A stretch of DNA of 64,000 nucleotides from Paenibacillus_E allorhizoplanae (GTDB taxonomy: Bacteria > Bacillota > Bacilli > Paenibacillales > NBRC-103111), in contig NZ_CAKMMW010000014.1 in assembly GCF_927798215.1 (NCBI RefSeq), positions 1 to 64,000 of the forward strand, in the 5' to 3' direction. Below the pieces are notes generated by a model, which worked only from the letters and a program-made list of their open reading frames with translations, ran no database searches and was not told where the DNA came from. The position numbers and the translations under genes are program-made. How positions within the stretch are numbered: the first letter of the stretch is position 1; each line of letters begins with the position of its first letter. Positions 1 to 8,683 of the stretch are shown piece by piece.

Positions 1-94
1 GCTAGCTTATCCCGAAGGATAAACCCGCTCGACTTGCATGTATTAGGCACGCCGCCAGCGTTCGTCCTGAGCCAGGATCAAACTCTCCATAATA
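1..94 (-). rRNA. rrs: 16S ribosomal RNA, 5' end only
   Basis: Read on the minus strand, positions 94 to 1 give the highly conserved bacterial 16S start (GAGAGTTTGATCCTGGCTCAG-type helix-1 region followed by the GACGAACGCTGGCGGCG and AATACATGCAAGTCGAGCG segments). Only about the first 90 nt lie inside the window; the gene continues beyond position 1. The exact mature 5' end is estimated by family similarity. Confidence 0.97.
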
Positions 95-263
95 GAAAAT
101 CTGAAATGCTCATTTGAAGCTAGCGAGATTTTGCAATCTCAATTGTAGTCACTTACGTGACTGAATTTGCTGATATGCTTCATTCATTTGTTCAGTTTTC
201 AAAGAGCTTTATTGCGTTACCGTTTAAAGCGTTAATGCATCGCTCTTGCGGTGACAAGAACAT
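95..263 (-). other. rRNA operon leader with boxA-like element
   Basis: This is the transcribed leader between the rrn promoter and mature 16S. At 188-211 the minus strand carries a GCTCTTTGAAAACTGAAC element, the boxA-like motif common in Firmicute rRNA leaders and spacers, linked to antitermination and to the 16S processing stem. No open reading frame is credible here. Confidence 0.75.
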
Positions 264-292
264 ATATTATCAGGTTTCAAAATGAAATGCAA
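264..292 (-). promoter_or_regulatory. rRNA operon promoter
   Basis: On the minus strand there is a -35 TTGCAT (287-292), a 17-bp spacer and a -10 TAATAT (264-269). It lies about 170 nt upstream of 16S and only 22 bp after the stop of the DUF1835 gene. I saw no terminator between that gene and this promoter, so some read-through into the rRNA operon is possible. Confidence 0.75.
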
Positions 293-314
293 GCATCTTT
301 TAAAATCCATTATC

Positions 315-1328
315 TTACAGCTTTGAAAAGCCTGCAGTTACTGCGTTTCGACGCCAAACATCCTTCCTACCATGCAAATGTACGCCACCGATCCAGTCAT
401 CGATCCCGTTCAGGAAGATATAATCCTGCTCACACGTAAGAATAAGTTTACCCATTTCTGTTATCTTTACTCTGTAATTTTCAAATTGCGGCGGCCATGC
501 TTCATTGTACCTTGGCAGCCTTTCACCACCGAGGACTTGGATAAGGGGATGTTCGCAATGCCACAGCCCATTCAGGATGCCAAAGAATTGCAGATCTCCT
601 AAGCCATAGTGACTTGCTTGCTCAGATATGGTTTGAAATAAGGACAAGACGGACACCTCGTCATCCACTATCAGCTCAAGTGTCAGCTGCTGAATGGCGG
701 ACAAGCCATTTTGCATGGAAGGAAATCGAGCTATATGGGCCTCTAAGGCCTTTTTAAGAAAAGGGAGTCCTGATAAGTCTTCATCCAATAACGTAGCCAT
801 AAGCATAGGCTCGGGAGCCGAATAGGCTGTCCAGACCTTGCAGGCAAGGGAATGCTGATTTTCGCTCACAGGCAACCAAGTACCATGCAGATATAGAATT
901 TGATCCACGGTTAATTGCCCCAAGCCATAGAAAGGATCTATGCCAGGGAAGCCATCAATGCAGATCAACGATAGTTGGAAGGGACGACGAGTTACCTCAT
1001 CGATTCTAGAGAGCAAATAACACAGCATCAATTGATCATATAAATCATGTTCGAACCATAGGACAACCTCGTCCACTTCATCCGTGAGGGTATCCAGCTT
1101 CGCTTCCTGCTGAATGGTCTGCGATTTAAAAGTGTCCTCGGGAATGCCATAACGATTATTCATATAAGTTGCTCTCATAGATAAAAGGGCACTATGTGAC
1201 ATCTGCATGCCGATAGGTCCCTCATAGAGCGACTCGTGCCATACCAAAATCTCACCATTGATACCAGATGCTCGCAGTTTATCGCCAAATGCGTCTCCGT
1301 TGACGATATGCAGGGTCGTTAATGGCAT
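315..1328 (-). CDS. DUF1835 domain-containing protein
   Basis: The 337-residue protein begins with HIVNGDAFGDKLR and contains LVWHESLYEGP (about residues 28-38) and VVLWFEHDLYDQLML (about 88-102), which are hallmarks of the DUF1835 family. It has no signal peptide or membrane segment, so it is probably cytosolic; the biochemical role of the family is unknown. The ATG start is preceded by GAGAGGTGA. It lies 27 bp downstream of ligA and is probably the last gene of the pcrB-pcrA-ligA transcript. Its link to DNA repair is positional only. Confidence 0.85.
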   Translation of the reverse strand: MPLTTLHIVNGDAFGDKLRASGINGEILVWHESLYEGPIGMQMSHSALLSMRATYMNNRYGIPEDTFKSQTIQQEAKLDTLTDEVDEVVLWFEHDLYDQLMLCYLLSRIDEVTRRPFQLSLICIDGFPGIDPFYGLGQLTVDQILYLHGTWLPVSENQHSLACKVWTAYSAPEPMLMATLLDEDLSGLPFLKKALEAHIARFPSMQNGLSAIQQLTLELIVDDEVSVLSLFQTISEQASHYGLGDLQFFGILNGLWHCEHPLIQVLGGERLPRYNEAWPPQFENYRVKITEMGKLILTCEQDYIFLNGIDDWIGGVHLHGRKDVWRRNAVTAGFSKL

Positions 1329-1355
1329 GGCACCGTCACCTCTCTTCTATATTGA

Positions 1356-3377
1356 TTAAACTTCACCTAGCAGTTGCAAAAGCTCCTGCTCATCTTCAAT
1401 GATTCGAATGCCTAGCTCCTGCGCTTTGGTCAGCTTGCTGCCTGCGCTTTCGCCTGCGATCACGATGTCGGTCTTTTTGGAGACACTGCCGGTGATCTTA
1501 GCACCTCTGGCTTCGAGCTTCTTCGCACATTCGTCCCGTCCCATCGAGGAAAGTGTTCCTGTAAGGACGATCGTTTTGCCGAAGAATGGGTTATCTTCGC
1601 TGGCCACGATGACCGGGGCTTCCTCTGCAACGGGGTTCACGCCTGCGGCTAGCATCCGCTCAATGCTGGATACCATCACAGGATCACGGAAGAACGAGTG
1701 AATGCTCTCCGCTACGATACCACCCACGTCTGGGAGGGTGATCAGCTCCTCTGTCGTTGCTTCCATGATGCGCGAAAGGCTGCGATAGTGATCGGCTAGC
1801 ACTTTCGTGGTGGTTTTGCCGGAGTTCGGGATGCCAAGTGCATACAGGAAAGACGCGAGATCGCGGGACTTGCTCTTGTCGAGGGCGCTGAGCAGATTAC
1901 GCGCCTTCTTCTCGCCGAAGCGATCGAGCTTCACGAGATCTTCGAATTGCAAGGTGTACAGATCCGCAGGATCACGGACATCCAGCTCTTGATGCAGCTG
2001 TGAGGCGGTCATCTCGCTGAAAAACTCTATGTCCATCGCATCGCGCGAAGCAAAATGCGCCATCCGGCCCACAAGCTGCGGACTGCAGCCGAGACGGTTG
2101 AGGCAGAAGAGATGCGCACCACGCATCTCCAGTTCACTGCCGCAGGACGGGCAATGCGTCGGAGCAACGATCTCCTCGCCGTCATTCTCCTCGGTAACCT
2201 TGCCGAGAATCTCTGGAATGACGTCATTCGAACGGCGAATGTAGACGAGGCTGCCGAGGGCGTGTTTGAGGTTTTTGCGCTCAATGTCCCCGACATTGTT
2301 GAGCGTACAGTTCTGCACCGTCACGCCTGCGAGATCAACGGCTTCTACGCGGGCTAGAGGTGTGATTTTACCCGTGCGGCCGACTTCCCAAGATACACTT
2401 TGCAGGATGGTCGTCGCCTCTTCGGCTTCAAACTTGTAAGCAATCGCCCAACGGGGGAATTTATCTGTATAGCCGAATACTTCTCGCGTGCGCATATCCG
2501 TCAGCTTCACGACGCTTCCATCAATAAGGAAGTCAAAGCTGGATCGCTCCTCAGCGATGCGTTCGAGTTCACTACTTACCTCTTCGATGGTGGAGAAGTA
2601 CCGCGTGCGGTTACTGATTTTGAACAGGTTATCCCGCAAGAACTGAACCATCTCCGCATGATTTTCAAATTGAAGGTCACTCGAGTATCCCACATTATAG
2701 AAGAAAGCGTTCAGTTTACGCTCTGCGGTTAACTTAGGGTTCTGATTACGCAGGGCACCTGCTGCGGCATTACGAGCGTTTTTGAGCGGCTCTGCGGCCG
2801 TCTGATTGTAAGCTTCTAGGACAGACAGGAACATGACGCCCTCGCCTTGTACTTCAATCGTCCCTTGATCGTAAGGAATTTCTAACGGGATCGATTTGAT
2901 TGTTTTGACTTGGGCCAAAATACCCTCGCCAATTGTACCGTTCCCCCGCGTAGAGGCTTGGACCAGCTGCCCCTGCTCATAGGTTAGGTTTAGTGTAAGC
3001 CCATCAAACTTCAGCTCGACCACGTAAGTCGGGTCTGGCAGCGGTGTTTCAGGGTTCTTGCTATTGTAATCCGCGATCAGCTTAAGCACGCGTGCATGCC
3101 AAGTTGCTAAATCCTCGGCGTTTTGCGCTTTGTCCAGGCTCCAGAGACGTGCTAAATGACGGTGCGGTTCAAAGCCTTTGAGGATGTCCCCACCTACCCG
3201 ATGGGTAGGGGAGGACGGCAGGGTAACCCCTGTCTCCTTCTCCAGCTCGGACAATTTATCATAAAGCGCGTCCCACTCTGCGTCCGAAATCGTAGGCTGA
3301 TCCAGCGTATAGTAGTTGTGGTTATGCTTGTTAATTTCTTGGATGAGGGTTTTCATTGCCGCGAGTTTATCGGTCAT
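1356..3377 (-). CDS. ligA: NAD+-dependent DNA ligase LigA
   Basis: LigA seals nicks in duplex DNA using NAD+, for Okazaki fragment joining and repair. The 673-residue length is normal. The order is: Ia domain (YYTLDQPTISDAEWD, about 22-36), adenylation domain with nucleotidyl-accepting K123 in ELKFDG (121-126), OB fold (KFEAEEATT...GRTGKITPLARV), a four-cysteine zinc finger (CPSCG, then FCLNRLGC), helix-hairpin-helix repeats and a C-terminal BRCT domain (FFGKTIVLTGTL). The N-terminal half is divergent: SLDKAQ replaces the usual MLSL motif and KFDGLT replaces KIDGLA. Clear SD AGAGGAAG precedes the ATG. It follows pcrA by 67 bp, matching the pcrB-pcrA-ligA order of Bacillales. Confidence 0.95.
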   Translation of the reverse strand: MTDKLAAMKTLIQEINKHNHNYYTLDQPTISDAEWDALYDKLSELEKETGVTLPSSPTHRVGGDILKGFEPHRHLARLWSLDKAQNAEDLATWHARVLKLIADYNSKNPETPLPDPTYVVELKFDGLTLNLTYEQGQLVQASTRGNGTIGEGILAQVKTIKSIPLEIPYDQGTIEVQGEGVMFLSVLEAYNQTAAEPLKNARNAAAGALRNQNPKLTAERKLNAFFYNVGYSSDLQFENHAEMVQFLRDNLFKISNRTRYFSTIEEVSSELERIAEERSSFDFLIDGSVVKLTDMRTREVFGYTDKFPRWAIAYKFEAEEATTILQSVSWEVGRTGKITPLARVEAVDLAGVTVQNCTLNNVGDIERKNLKHALGSLVYIRRSNDVIPEILGKVTEENDGEEIVAPTHCPSCGSELEMRGAHLFCLNRLGCSPQLVGRMAHFASRDAMDIEFFSEMTASQLHQELDVRDPADLYTLQFEDLVKLDRFGEKKARNLLSALDKSKSRDLASFLYALGIPNSGKTTTKVLADHYRSLSRIMEATTEELITLPDVGGIVAESIHSFFRDPVMVSSIERMLAAGVNPVAEEAPVIVASEDNPFFGKTIVLTGTLSSMGRDECAKKLEARGAKITGSVSKKTDIVIAGESAGSKLTKAQELGIRIIEDEQELLQLLGEV

Positions 3378-3444
3378 GGCGGACTTCCTCTCTCAATGAG
3401 AATATGTGTGTGACAAGGGTAAGACAAGGCAAGGCAGAGCGCTC

Positions 3445-5817
3445 CTACACTTTCGTGATTGGAGCGAACTTCGCGAGCAGGCGCTTCAAGCCAACAGGCG
3501 CCGGGAAAGCAATTTGCAGCTCGGTGTCATCACCCGAGCCCTTTACGGACACGACGGTGCCGACACCCCATTTGCCATGCGACACGCGGTCGCTGGCTTT
3601 GTAGTCCGTCACCCCGCCGCCTGCGGCAGGCTGCGGAGCCCGGAACGCAGCCGGTCGGGGCGCGGCCGCAGGGCTTGGCGCAGCAGTCGCGCCAGCGGCA
3701 GTGCCCGTTCTAGGCCGTCCCCCGAAGGAGGACGGTGTGCCCCAAGCAGACGAGCCGGTGGTGCTGCCACCGCGGCTCGATGCAGCGGCGCTGCCGCCGC
3801 TGCCCCAGGACGAGGTGCCGCCGGAACGGCCTCCTCGTGAGAAGCCTCCGCTTGCGCCGCCAGCGGAGACGGTTTCCAGGAGTTCCTTCGGAATCTCCTG
3901 AAGGAATCGCGACGGCGCGTTCGCGGCGGTACGGCCGAAGAGCGTACGCATGCGCGCGCACGTGAGGAACAGTTCTTGCTCGGCGCGCGTAATGCCCACA
4001 TAGGCCAAACGGCGCTCCTCTTCAAGCTCTTCGTTGTCGGCGAATGCACGGCTGTGCGGGAAAACGCCTTCTTCCATCCCGATGATGAACACAACCGGGA
4101 ACTCGAGTCCTTTGGCGCTGTGCATCGTCATGAGGACAACAGCATCCTGCTCTTCTTCGGGTTTATCTTTATCTAGTGTATCAATATCCGCGATCAATGC
4201 TAGGTCTGTGAGGAAGGAAATGAGGGATTTATCCTCATTACGCTTCTCAAAGTCCATCGTCACGGACAGGAACTCTTCAATATTTTCGAGACGAGCCTTG
4301 GATTCGATGGTGTTCTCGCGTTGCATTTCTAAACGGTACTGAGACATTTCAAGGATTTTCTCGGTAAGCTCGGTTACGGACAGGTAGTCCACCATGCGGT
4401 TGAGGTTATCCACCATCTCGCGGAAATCAGCAAGGGCATGCTTCGCCTTCGTGTTGATCTCAAGAGAATCAACTTCCTCTAACATGGCAAATAGGGAAAT
4501 CCCTCTACGTCCAGCCATTTCCGCCACTTTATCCAACGTCGTACCGCCAACGCCCCTTTTCGGCACGTTCACGATTCGGTTCAAGGAAATATCATCGTTC
4601 GGGTTGGAGATGAGTCTCAAGTAAGCCAAAATATCCTTAATTTCTTTACGATCATAGAACTTAACCCCGCCGACGATGGTGTAGGCAATATCCGATTTAA
4701 TCAAAATTTCCTCGATGACCCGGGACTGAGCATTCGTACGGTATAGAATCGCGTGATCGCCGAATCTTTTGCCATTGGACTTATTCTTATTGATTTCATT
4801 CGTAACGAAGTAACCTTCTTCATACTCGGTATCCGCTTGGTACAGCTTAATCCCAACGCCACCTTCTTTATCTGTCCAAAGGTTTTTCGGCTTACGACCT
4901 GTGTTGTTCGCAATGACTTTATTCGCAGCCTGCAAAATATTCGAAGTTGAGCGATAATTCTGCTCCAAGAGGATCGCCGTTGCATCCGGGTAATCCTGTT
5001 CGAAATTGAGGATATTGCTAATATCCGCTCCGCGCCAACGATAAATGGACTGATCACTGTCCCCGACGACGCAAATGCGTTTATGTTTGGACGCGATCAT
5101 CTGACACAGCATATATTGCGCTCTGTTCGTATCCTGATACTCATCCACATGAATATATTGAAATTTGTTTTGATAAAATTCCAGCACCTCTGGCACTTCT
5201 TTAAATAAATGAATGGTCGCCATAATCAAATCGTCGAAATCCAAGGAGTTGTTGGCTCTTAACTTCTTCTGATACAGGGTATAAATTTTTGAGGTCAACC
5301 CGTCAATGTAATCACCGATTTTGTCTTCAAATTGTTTAGGAGAGATAAGTTCGTTTTTGGCAGTGGAGATGGCTGCTTGGAATGTTTTGGGCTCGTATTT
5401 CTTCGTATCAATGTTGAGTTCTTTGCAGCAGGTTTTGATGACAGATAGTTGGTCACCAGAATCTAGAATCGTAAAGTTCGAGGAAAAGCCGATCCGATTG
5501 ATGTCTTTGCGCAGCATGCGCACACACATGGAGTGAAACGTGGATACCCAAATGTCGCTTCCACTGCCACCTACCAGCTTGCCTACACGATCCTGCATTT
5601 CGCGCGCTGCTTTGTTCGTAAAGGTTAGCGCTAAAATGTTCCACGGCGCCGCTTTGCGCGTGCCAATCAGGTAGGCGATCCGATGCGTGAGCACGCGCGT
5701 CTTACCGCTTCCTGCTCCAGCCATAATTAAAAGAGGGCCGTCCACGGCTTCTACAGCTTTGCGCTGTTGGGGATTCAACTTTTTGACAGCTTCTAAAATA
5801 TTGACAGTTTCATTCAC
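3445..5817 (-). CDS. pcrA: ATP-dependent 3'-5' DNA helicase PcrA (UvrD/Rep family)
   Basis: PcrA is an SF1A helicase acting in nucleotide excision repair, plasmid replication and conflict resolution with RNA polymerase. From the chosen start the protein is 790 residues. Visible motifs are Q motif LNPQQRKAV, Walker A AGAGSGKT, motif II VDEYQDTN, motif III GDSDQSIYRWRGAD, motif VI VGITRAEQ, and a C-terminal Tudor-like domain (SHGKWGVGTVVSV...LAKFAPI). I choose GTG at 5817 because GGAAGG lies 10 nt upstream and pcrB ends 7 nt before it; the longer ATG starts inside pcrB lack an SD. A Gly/Ser/Ala-rich linker of about 90 residues precedes the Tudor domain and is markedly GC-rich. Confidence 0.95.
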   Translation of the reverse strand: MNETVNILEAVKKLNPQQRKAVEAVDGPLLIMAGAGSGKTRVLTHRIAYLIGTRKAAPWNILALTFTNKAAREMQDRVGKLVGGSGSDIWVSTFHSMCVRMLRKDINRIGFSSNFTILDSGDQLSVIKTCCKELNIDTKKYEPKTFQAAISTAKNELISPKQFEDKIGDYIDGLTSKIYTLYQKKLRANNSLDFDDLIMATIHLFKEVPEVLEFYQNKFQYIHVDEYQDTNRAQYMLCQMIASKHKRICVVGDSDQSIYRWRGADISNILNFEQDYPDATAILLEQNYRSTSNILQAANKVIANNTGRKPKNLWTDKEGGVGIKLYQADTEYEEGYFVTNEINKNKSNGKRFGDHAILYRTNAQSRVIEEILIKSDIAYTIVGGVKFYDRKEIKDILAYLRLISNPNDDISLNRIVNVPKRGVGGTTLDKVAEMAGRRGISLFAMLEEVDSLEINTKAKHALADFREMVDNLNRMVDYLSVTELTEKILEMSQYRLEMQRENTIESKARLENIEEFLSVTMDFEKRNEDKSLISFLTDLALIADIDTLDKDKPEEEQDAVVLMTMHSAKGLEFPVVFIIGMEEGVFPHSRAFADNEELEEERRLAYVGITRAEQELFLTCARMRTLFGRTAANAPSRFLQEIPKELLETVSAGGASGGFSRGGRSGGTSSWGSGGSAAASSRGGSTTGSSAWGTPSSFGGRPRTGTAAGATAAPSPAAAPRPAAFRAPQPAAGGGVTDYKASDRVSHGKWGVGTVVSVKGSGDDTELQIAFPAPVGLKRLLAKFAPITKV

Positions 5818-5824
5818 GTTAGAG

Positions 5825-6526
5825 TTACCTTCCATTTCTATTAAAGTTCGCATGCACGGTCTGAAGCGCCTGCTCCAAGTCACTATATATAATGTTGCCG
5901 ACCACAATGGTATCTGCCGCTTCGGCTGCTAGTTGCGCTTTCTCTAGCGAGTCAATCCCACCGCCATACAATAAACGGGCATTCTCGAGCACCTGCCGCG
6001 TCCGACGGACGAGCTCCATATCTCCGAAGGTGCCGCTGTATTCCAAATACACAATCGACATGTGAAAAAGCTTGTCCGCCATACGCGCATAAGCTGCTAC
6101 GTCCTTCGCATCCAAGTCGGTACGCGCTGAGGTCAGCTGGGCTGCCGTCGCTTCTTTATTCAATATAATGTAGCCTTCGGCTACGATCTCATCCCAATTC
6201 AGTAATGCGCCGTACTCCTTGAGCGCCTCGTGATGTTGACCGACGATCCATTTCGGATCATCTGCATTCAGCACAACGGGGATCAAGAAAAGGTCAAATC
6301 CCGGTACGATCGCTTCCTGATTCGAAATCTCTAAGACAACAGGAACCTCATATTGACGGATTCGCGATAGAAGATCTACCGTATTATCGAACGTCACTCC
6401 GGAGGAGCCACCTACGAGAATCGCATCTGTACCCGATAAACAGAGCCGATCCAGCGCCTCATCTGAGATGTCCCGGTCTGGGTCGAGCTTAAATACATGT
6501 TTCCACTTACGTATATCGACGATCAA
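5825..6526 (-). CDS. pcrB: Heptaprenylglyceryl phosphate synthase PcrB
   Basis: This is a TIM-barrel prenyltransferase that joins heptaprenyl diphosphate to sn-glycerol 1-phosphate, making an archaeal-type ether lipid found in Bacillales. The sequence shows WKHVFKLDPDR near the N-terminus, GTDAILVGGSSGVT (phosphate binding), the YLEYSGTFGD segment and LLYGGGI near the C-terminus. TTG at 6526 is chosen: GGAGGG lies 6 nt upstream and the resulting 233 residues match the family length of about 228. It is the first gene of the operon and pcrA follows after 7 nt. Confidence 0.92.
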   Translation of the reverse strand: MIVDIRKWKHVFKLDPDRDISDEALDRLCLSGTDAILVGGSSGVTFDNTVDLLSRIRQYEVPVVLEISNQEAIVPGFDLFLIPVVLNADDPKWIVGQHHEALKEYGALLNWDEIVAEGYIILNKEATAAQLTSARTDLDAKDVAAYARMADKLFHMSIVYLEYSGTFGDMELVRRTRQVLENARLLYGGGIDSLEKAQLAAEAADTIVVGNIIYSDLEQALQTVHANFNRNGR

Positions 6527-6569
6527 TTGTTTCCCTCCGATTAGGCGGCAGTTCTGCCATACTATCAAC

Positions 6570-6598
6570 AGTCTATGCTACGCATTCTGGTGTGTCAA
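6570..6598 (-). promoter_or_regulatory. Sigma-A promoter of pcrB-pcrA-ligA operon
   Basis: The minus strand has a perfect -35 TTGACA (6593-6598), a 17-bp spacer and a -10 TAGACT (6570-6575), about 45 nt before the pcrB start. Confidence 0.75.
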
Positions 6599-6603
6599 AT
6601 GAC

Positions 6604-6630
6604 AAAAGACGGGCTAATCGCCCGTCTTTT
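6604..6630 (-). terminator. Rho-independent terminator after the lipoprotein gene
   Basis: Perfect 11-bp arms AAAAGACGGGC/GCCCGTCTTTT enclose a 5-nt loop. The symmetric A/T ends could work in both directions, but the only gene pointing into it is the lipoprotein gene at 6704. Confidence 0.8.
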
Positions 6631-6703
6631 AGAGGAATATGCAACTGAACGTATCCGATCTTCGTTGAAGCTACATTTGCGCCCGAATGCGTACAAATGT
6701 TCG

Positions 6704-7189
6704 TTATTTCACGACAATGTTGAGAATTTTCTCTACATTGATTTCTTTGTGGTCATTTTGCTGAAGCTCAAGTTTAATTTCATGGGCACCTGTTGTTAAA
6801 TTCGTGAGGGTTAATGGGCCTGTCTTGCCGATCATCGCCTTTTGCTTACCATCCACATACAAGTGGAGATGTCCTTCTCCCAGTACATTGGCTTTATTCA
6901 TGTCTTCTTCAGATAATTTGAAATTGGACGTTTGGTACGTGATCGTGACATTCTTCCCATCTACTTTGTAGCTGGCATCTATCGCAGGCTTAGCACTCGT
7001 CGTAGACGCCTTCGTTCCTGCTCCTGTTCCTGTTCCCGTCTCCGTCTTCACTTGAACCGTTGTCGTCGTACCCGCATCCTTTGTCCCAGTTGCTACGGAC
7101 GGGATGACCTCATCTTTGGAACCGCACGCCGTTGTTAATGCTCCCAGTACCACTAAAGTAGCCGCACCATATACCCATGTTTTTTTCAT
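6704..7189 (-). CDS. Putative secreted lipoprotein
   Basis: The 161-residue product starts MKKTWVYGAATLVVLGALTTAC, a lipoprotein signal peptide with a lipidatable cysteine at about residue 22 in a loose TTAC lipobox. A Thr/Gly/Lys-rich linker (about 25-68) leads to a beta-rich domain with GEGHLHLYVDGK and GPLTLTNLTTGAHEIKL. That pattern resembles small extracellular Ig-like domains in other Bacillota lipoproteins, some of them annotated as copper- or oxidase-related, but no metal-binding motif is decisive. The ATG at 7189 with upstream AAAGGGAG is preferred over the longer frame from 7288, since it gives a proper signal peptide. Function unknown. Confidence 0.75.
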   Translation of the reverse strand: MKKTWVYGAATLVVLGALTTACGSKDEVIPSVATGTKDAGTTTTVQVKTETGTGTGAGTKASTTSAKPAIDASYKVDGKNVTITYQTSNFKLSEEDMNKANVLGEGHLHLYVDGKQKAMIGKTGPLTLTNLTTGAHEIKLELQQNDHKEINVEKILNIVVK

Positions 7190-7300
7190 CAGCTTAAGCT
7201 CCCTTTTTCCTAAGTTTGGACATCCTATGTTCCTTATATATGTGTGCCAAGCCGTACTCATTCCTGAATTAGAAAAATAGTGGGACAAATTAGAGGAAGA

Positions 7301-7336
7301 AAAAAAGACACCCTGCCCGAGGAGGACAGGATGTCT
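7301..7336 (-). terminator. Rho-independent terminator of the CotF-like gene
   Basis: On the minus strand an imperfect stem (AGACATCCTGTCC pairing with GGGCAGGGTGTCT) is followed directly by a run of seven T. It lies 38 bp after the stop of the gene at 7374. Confidence 0.8.
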
Positions 7337-7373
7337 GATTATCCGGAAACGATCTACTCGTGATTACACTTGC

Positions 7374-8318
7374 TTAGAAGTTATATTTCGTACCTTCTTG
7401 CGACCTATTCGTGTAGGAGTTCCCTTCGGAACCGGACGATGGCATGCCTTGCTGAGTACGGGAAACAATACGTGCTTGCGCACCTCTGCCTGCCCCCGTT
7501 ATACCTGTATTCTCATTCGCATGGTTGGAAGAAGCAGCATATCCCAGAGATCCACGACCGTAGCTTGACTGATCATGGCTTTGATCTTGGTAGCTCCTTG
7601 TTGGAGTTTGGTTATAAGAAGAGGACTGTTGCTGAGACTGACTAGGTGTATATCCTTGGCCTCGACCTTGTTGATTATTGTATACCGCATTCGGATACTG
7701 GTTAGCATAATTCACTGGCTGGAACGAAGGTGTAGGTGCTGCCGTTGGCGTTGGCGCTTGGTGCAGTGCCGCAACTTGGTTCTGCTGTTGATTTGTTTGT
7801 CCTTGTTGCTGACTGTATGGCTGTCTTTGTTGGTACGACTGTTCGGACTGCTGGGACTGTGTTTGGTACGATTGATGCTGTTGTGATTGTGATTGCGGCT
7901 GTGATTGTGCGTACGACTGATGCTGCTGAGACTGTGCTGATGACTCCGAACTCCGATCTTGCTGATCAAAGCTTGCTGACGCCGCTCTGCTCACATGCTG
8001 CTGGACGATGGATTGTACTTGTAACGCCGTCTGACTCTGCTTCTGAATCTCTTGCTCAATCATCTGCTGCTCAGCCTGTTGAATCTGATAACCGCCAAGA
8101 CTCTGAATTTCTTGAAAAACAAGCGCTTGGTCATCTAATGTTTTTTGTAATAAGGTTTCGAAAGTCTGTCGAATGCTAGGATTAGCAGCTTCCAAGGCAG
8201 CCGTTGTGTATTCACGTGCACTGCGTTTCAATTCAGACAGGACGAAGTTGGCAAAGTCCAGATCTTCTAAGTCTACTTGCTGCTGTTGGTGCTGTTGTTG
8301 AGAATTTTGCTGATACAT
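7374..8318 (-). CDS. Spore coat protein, CotF-like domain with Gln-rich tail
   Basis: Residues about 17-90 (FVLSELKRSAREYTTAALEA, SIRQTFETLLQKTLDDQ, VFQEIQSLGGY) form the ferritin-like helical pattern of coat F proteins. The remaining 220 residues are a low-complexity tail very rich in Gln, Ser, Tyr and His, with repeated HQSYxQ and SQxQSQ units. Such tails in coat proteins are often sites of cross-linking; that role is inference. GGAGGTG lies 8 nt before the ATG. A second small coat-like gene is just upstream (28 bp), so the pair is probably one sporulation-controlled transcript. Confidence 0.8.
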   Translation of the reverse strand: MYQQNSQQQHQQQQVDLEDLDFANFVLSELKRSAREYTTAALEAANPSIRQTFETLLQKTLDDQALVFQEIQSLGGYQIQQAEQQMIEQEIQKQSQTALQVQSIVQQHVSRAASASFDQQDRSSESSAQSQQHQSYAQSQPQSQSQQHQSYQTQSQQSEQSYQQRQPYSQQQGQTNQQQNQVAALHQAPTPTAAPTPSFQPVNYANQYPNAVYNNQQGRGQGYTPSQSQQQSSSYNQTPTRSYQDQSHDQSSYGRGSLGYAASSNHANENTGITGAGRGAQARIVSRTQQGMPSSGSEGNSYTNRSQEGTKYNF

Positions 8319-8346
8319 GCGTCTTGCACCTCCTTGTAGGTTCGAA

Positions 8347-8571
8347 TTAGTGGGTCATTCCGGATTGTTGTTGCAGGGCATTGATCAGGATACTCATATT
8401 TTGCAAACGCTCTTGCGATAGGTGAGACAAGGTTTGCTTCAAGGACTGACTTTGGCTGTTCACCGCGCCTTGTACACAAAGCTTCGCTAACAATTCTTCA
8501 TTCTTGAACGTATCCGTTAGATACGAAAGTTCTTTACCTGAAATAGCTTGGTTCTCTTGCGTGTTATACAT
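8347..8571 (-). CDS. Small CotF-like spore coat protein
   Basis: The 74-residue all-helical protein has the segments LSYLTDTFKNEELLAKLC and LSHLSQERLQNMSILINAL, the two-helix signature seen in short coat proteins related to CotF. Two ATG codons are possible, 8577 and 8571; a strong AAAGGAGG sits 4 nt before the first and 10 nt before the second, so I prefer 8571. It precedes the longer CotF-like gene on the same strand. A role in the spore coat is inferred from similarity and pairing. Confidence 0.7.
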   Translation of the reverse strand: MYNTQENQAISGKELSYLTDTFKNEELLAKLCVQGAVNSQSQSLKQTLSHLSQERLQNMSILINALQQQSGMTH

Positions 8572-8631
8572 GTGCATGTGACCTCCTTTCCTCTCTTTTA
8601 TTTTTCCCAAAAAATGCCGTTTTATGTCGGA

Positions 8632-8676
8632 TGAACAAAAAAACTGCTTCACCACTTTAAGCTAGGATGGTGAATA
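8632..8676 (-). terminator. Terminator-like hairpin upstream of the small coat gene
   Basis: The minus strand has TTCACCA/TGGTGAA arms around a 13-nt loop, then GCAG and a run of seven T. No gene is seen for it to terminate. Its last 18 or so bases (ATGAACAAAAAACTGCTTC on the plus strand) recur at 9399-9417 in the terminator of the DUF4340 gene, so it may be a displaced copy of that terminator end. Confidence 0.45.
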
Positions 8677-8683
8677 TGTCGCT

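Noticed and set aside
3406..3965. Several open frames on the plus strand opposite the end of pcrA
   Set aside because: They lie over the GC-rich linker of PcrA, lack SDs and have Arg/Ala/Pro-rich composition typical of antisense shadows.
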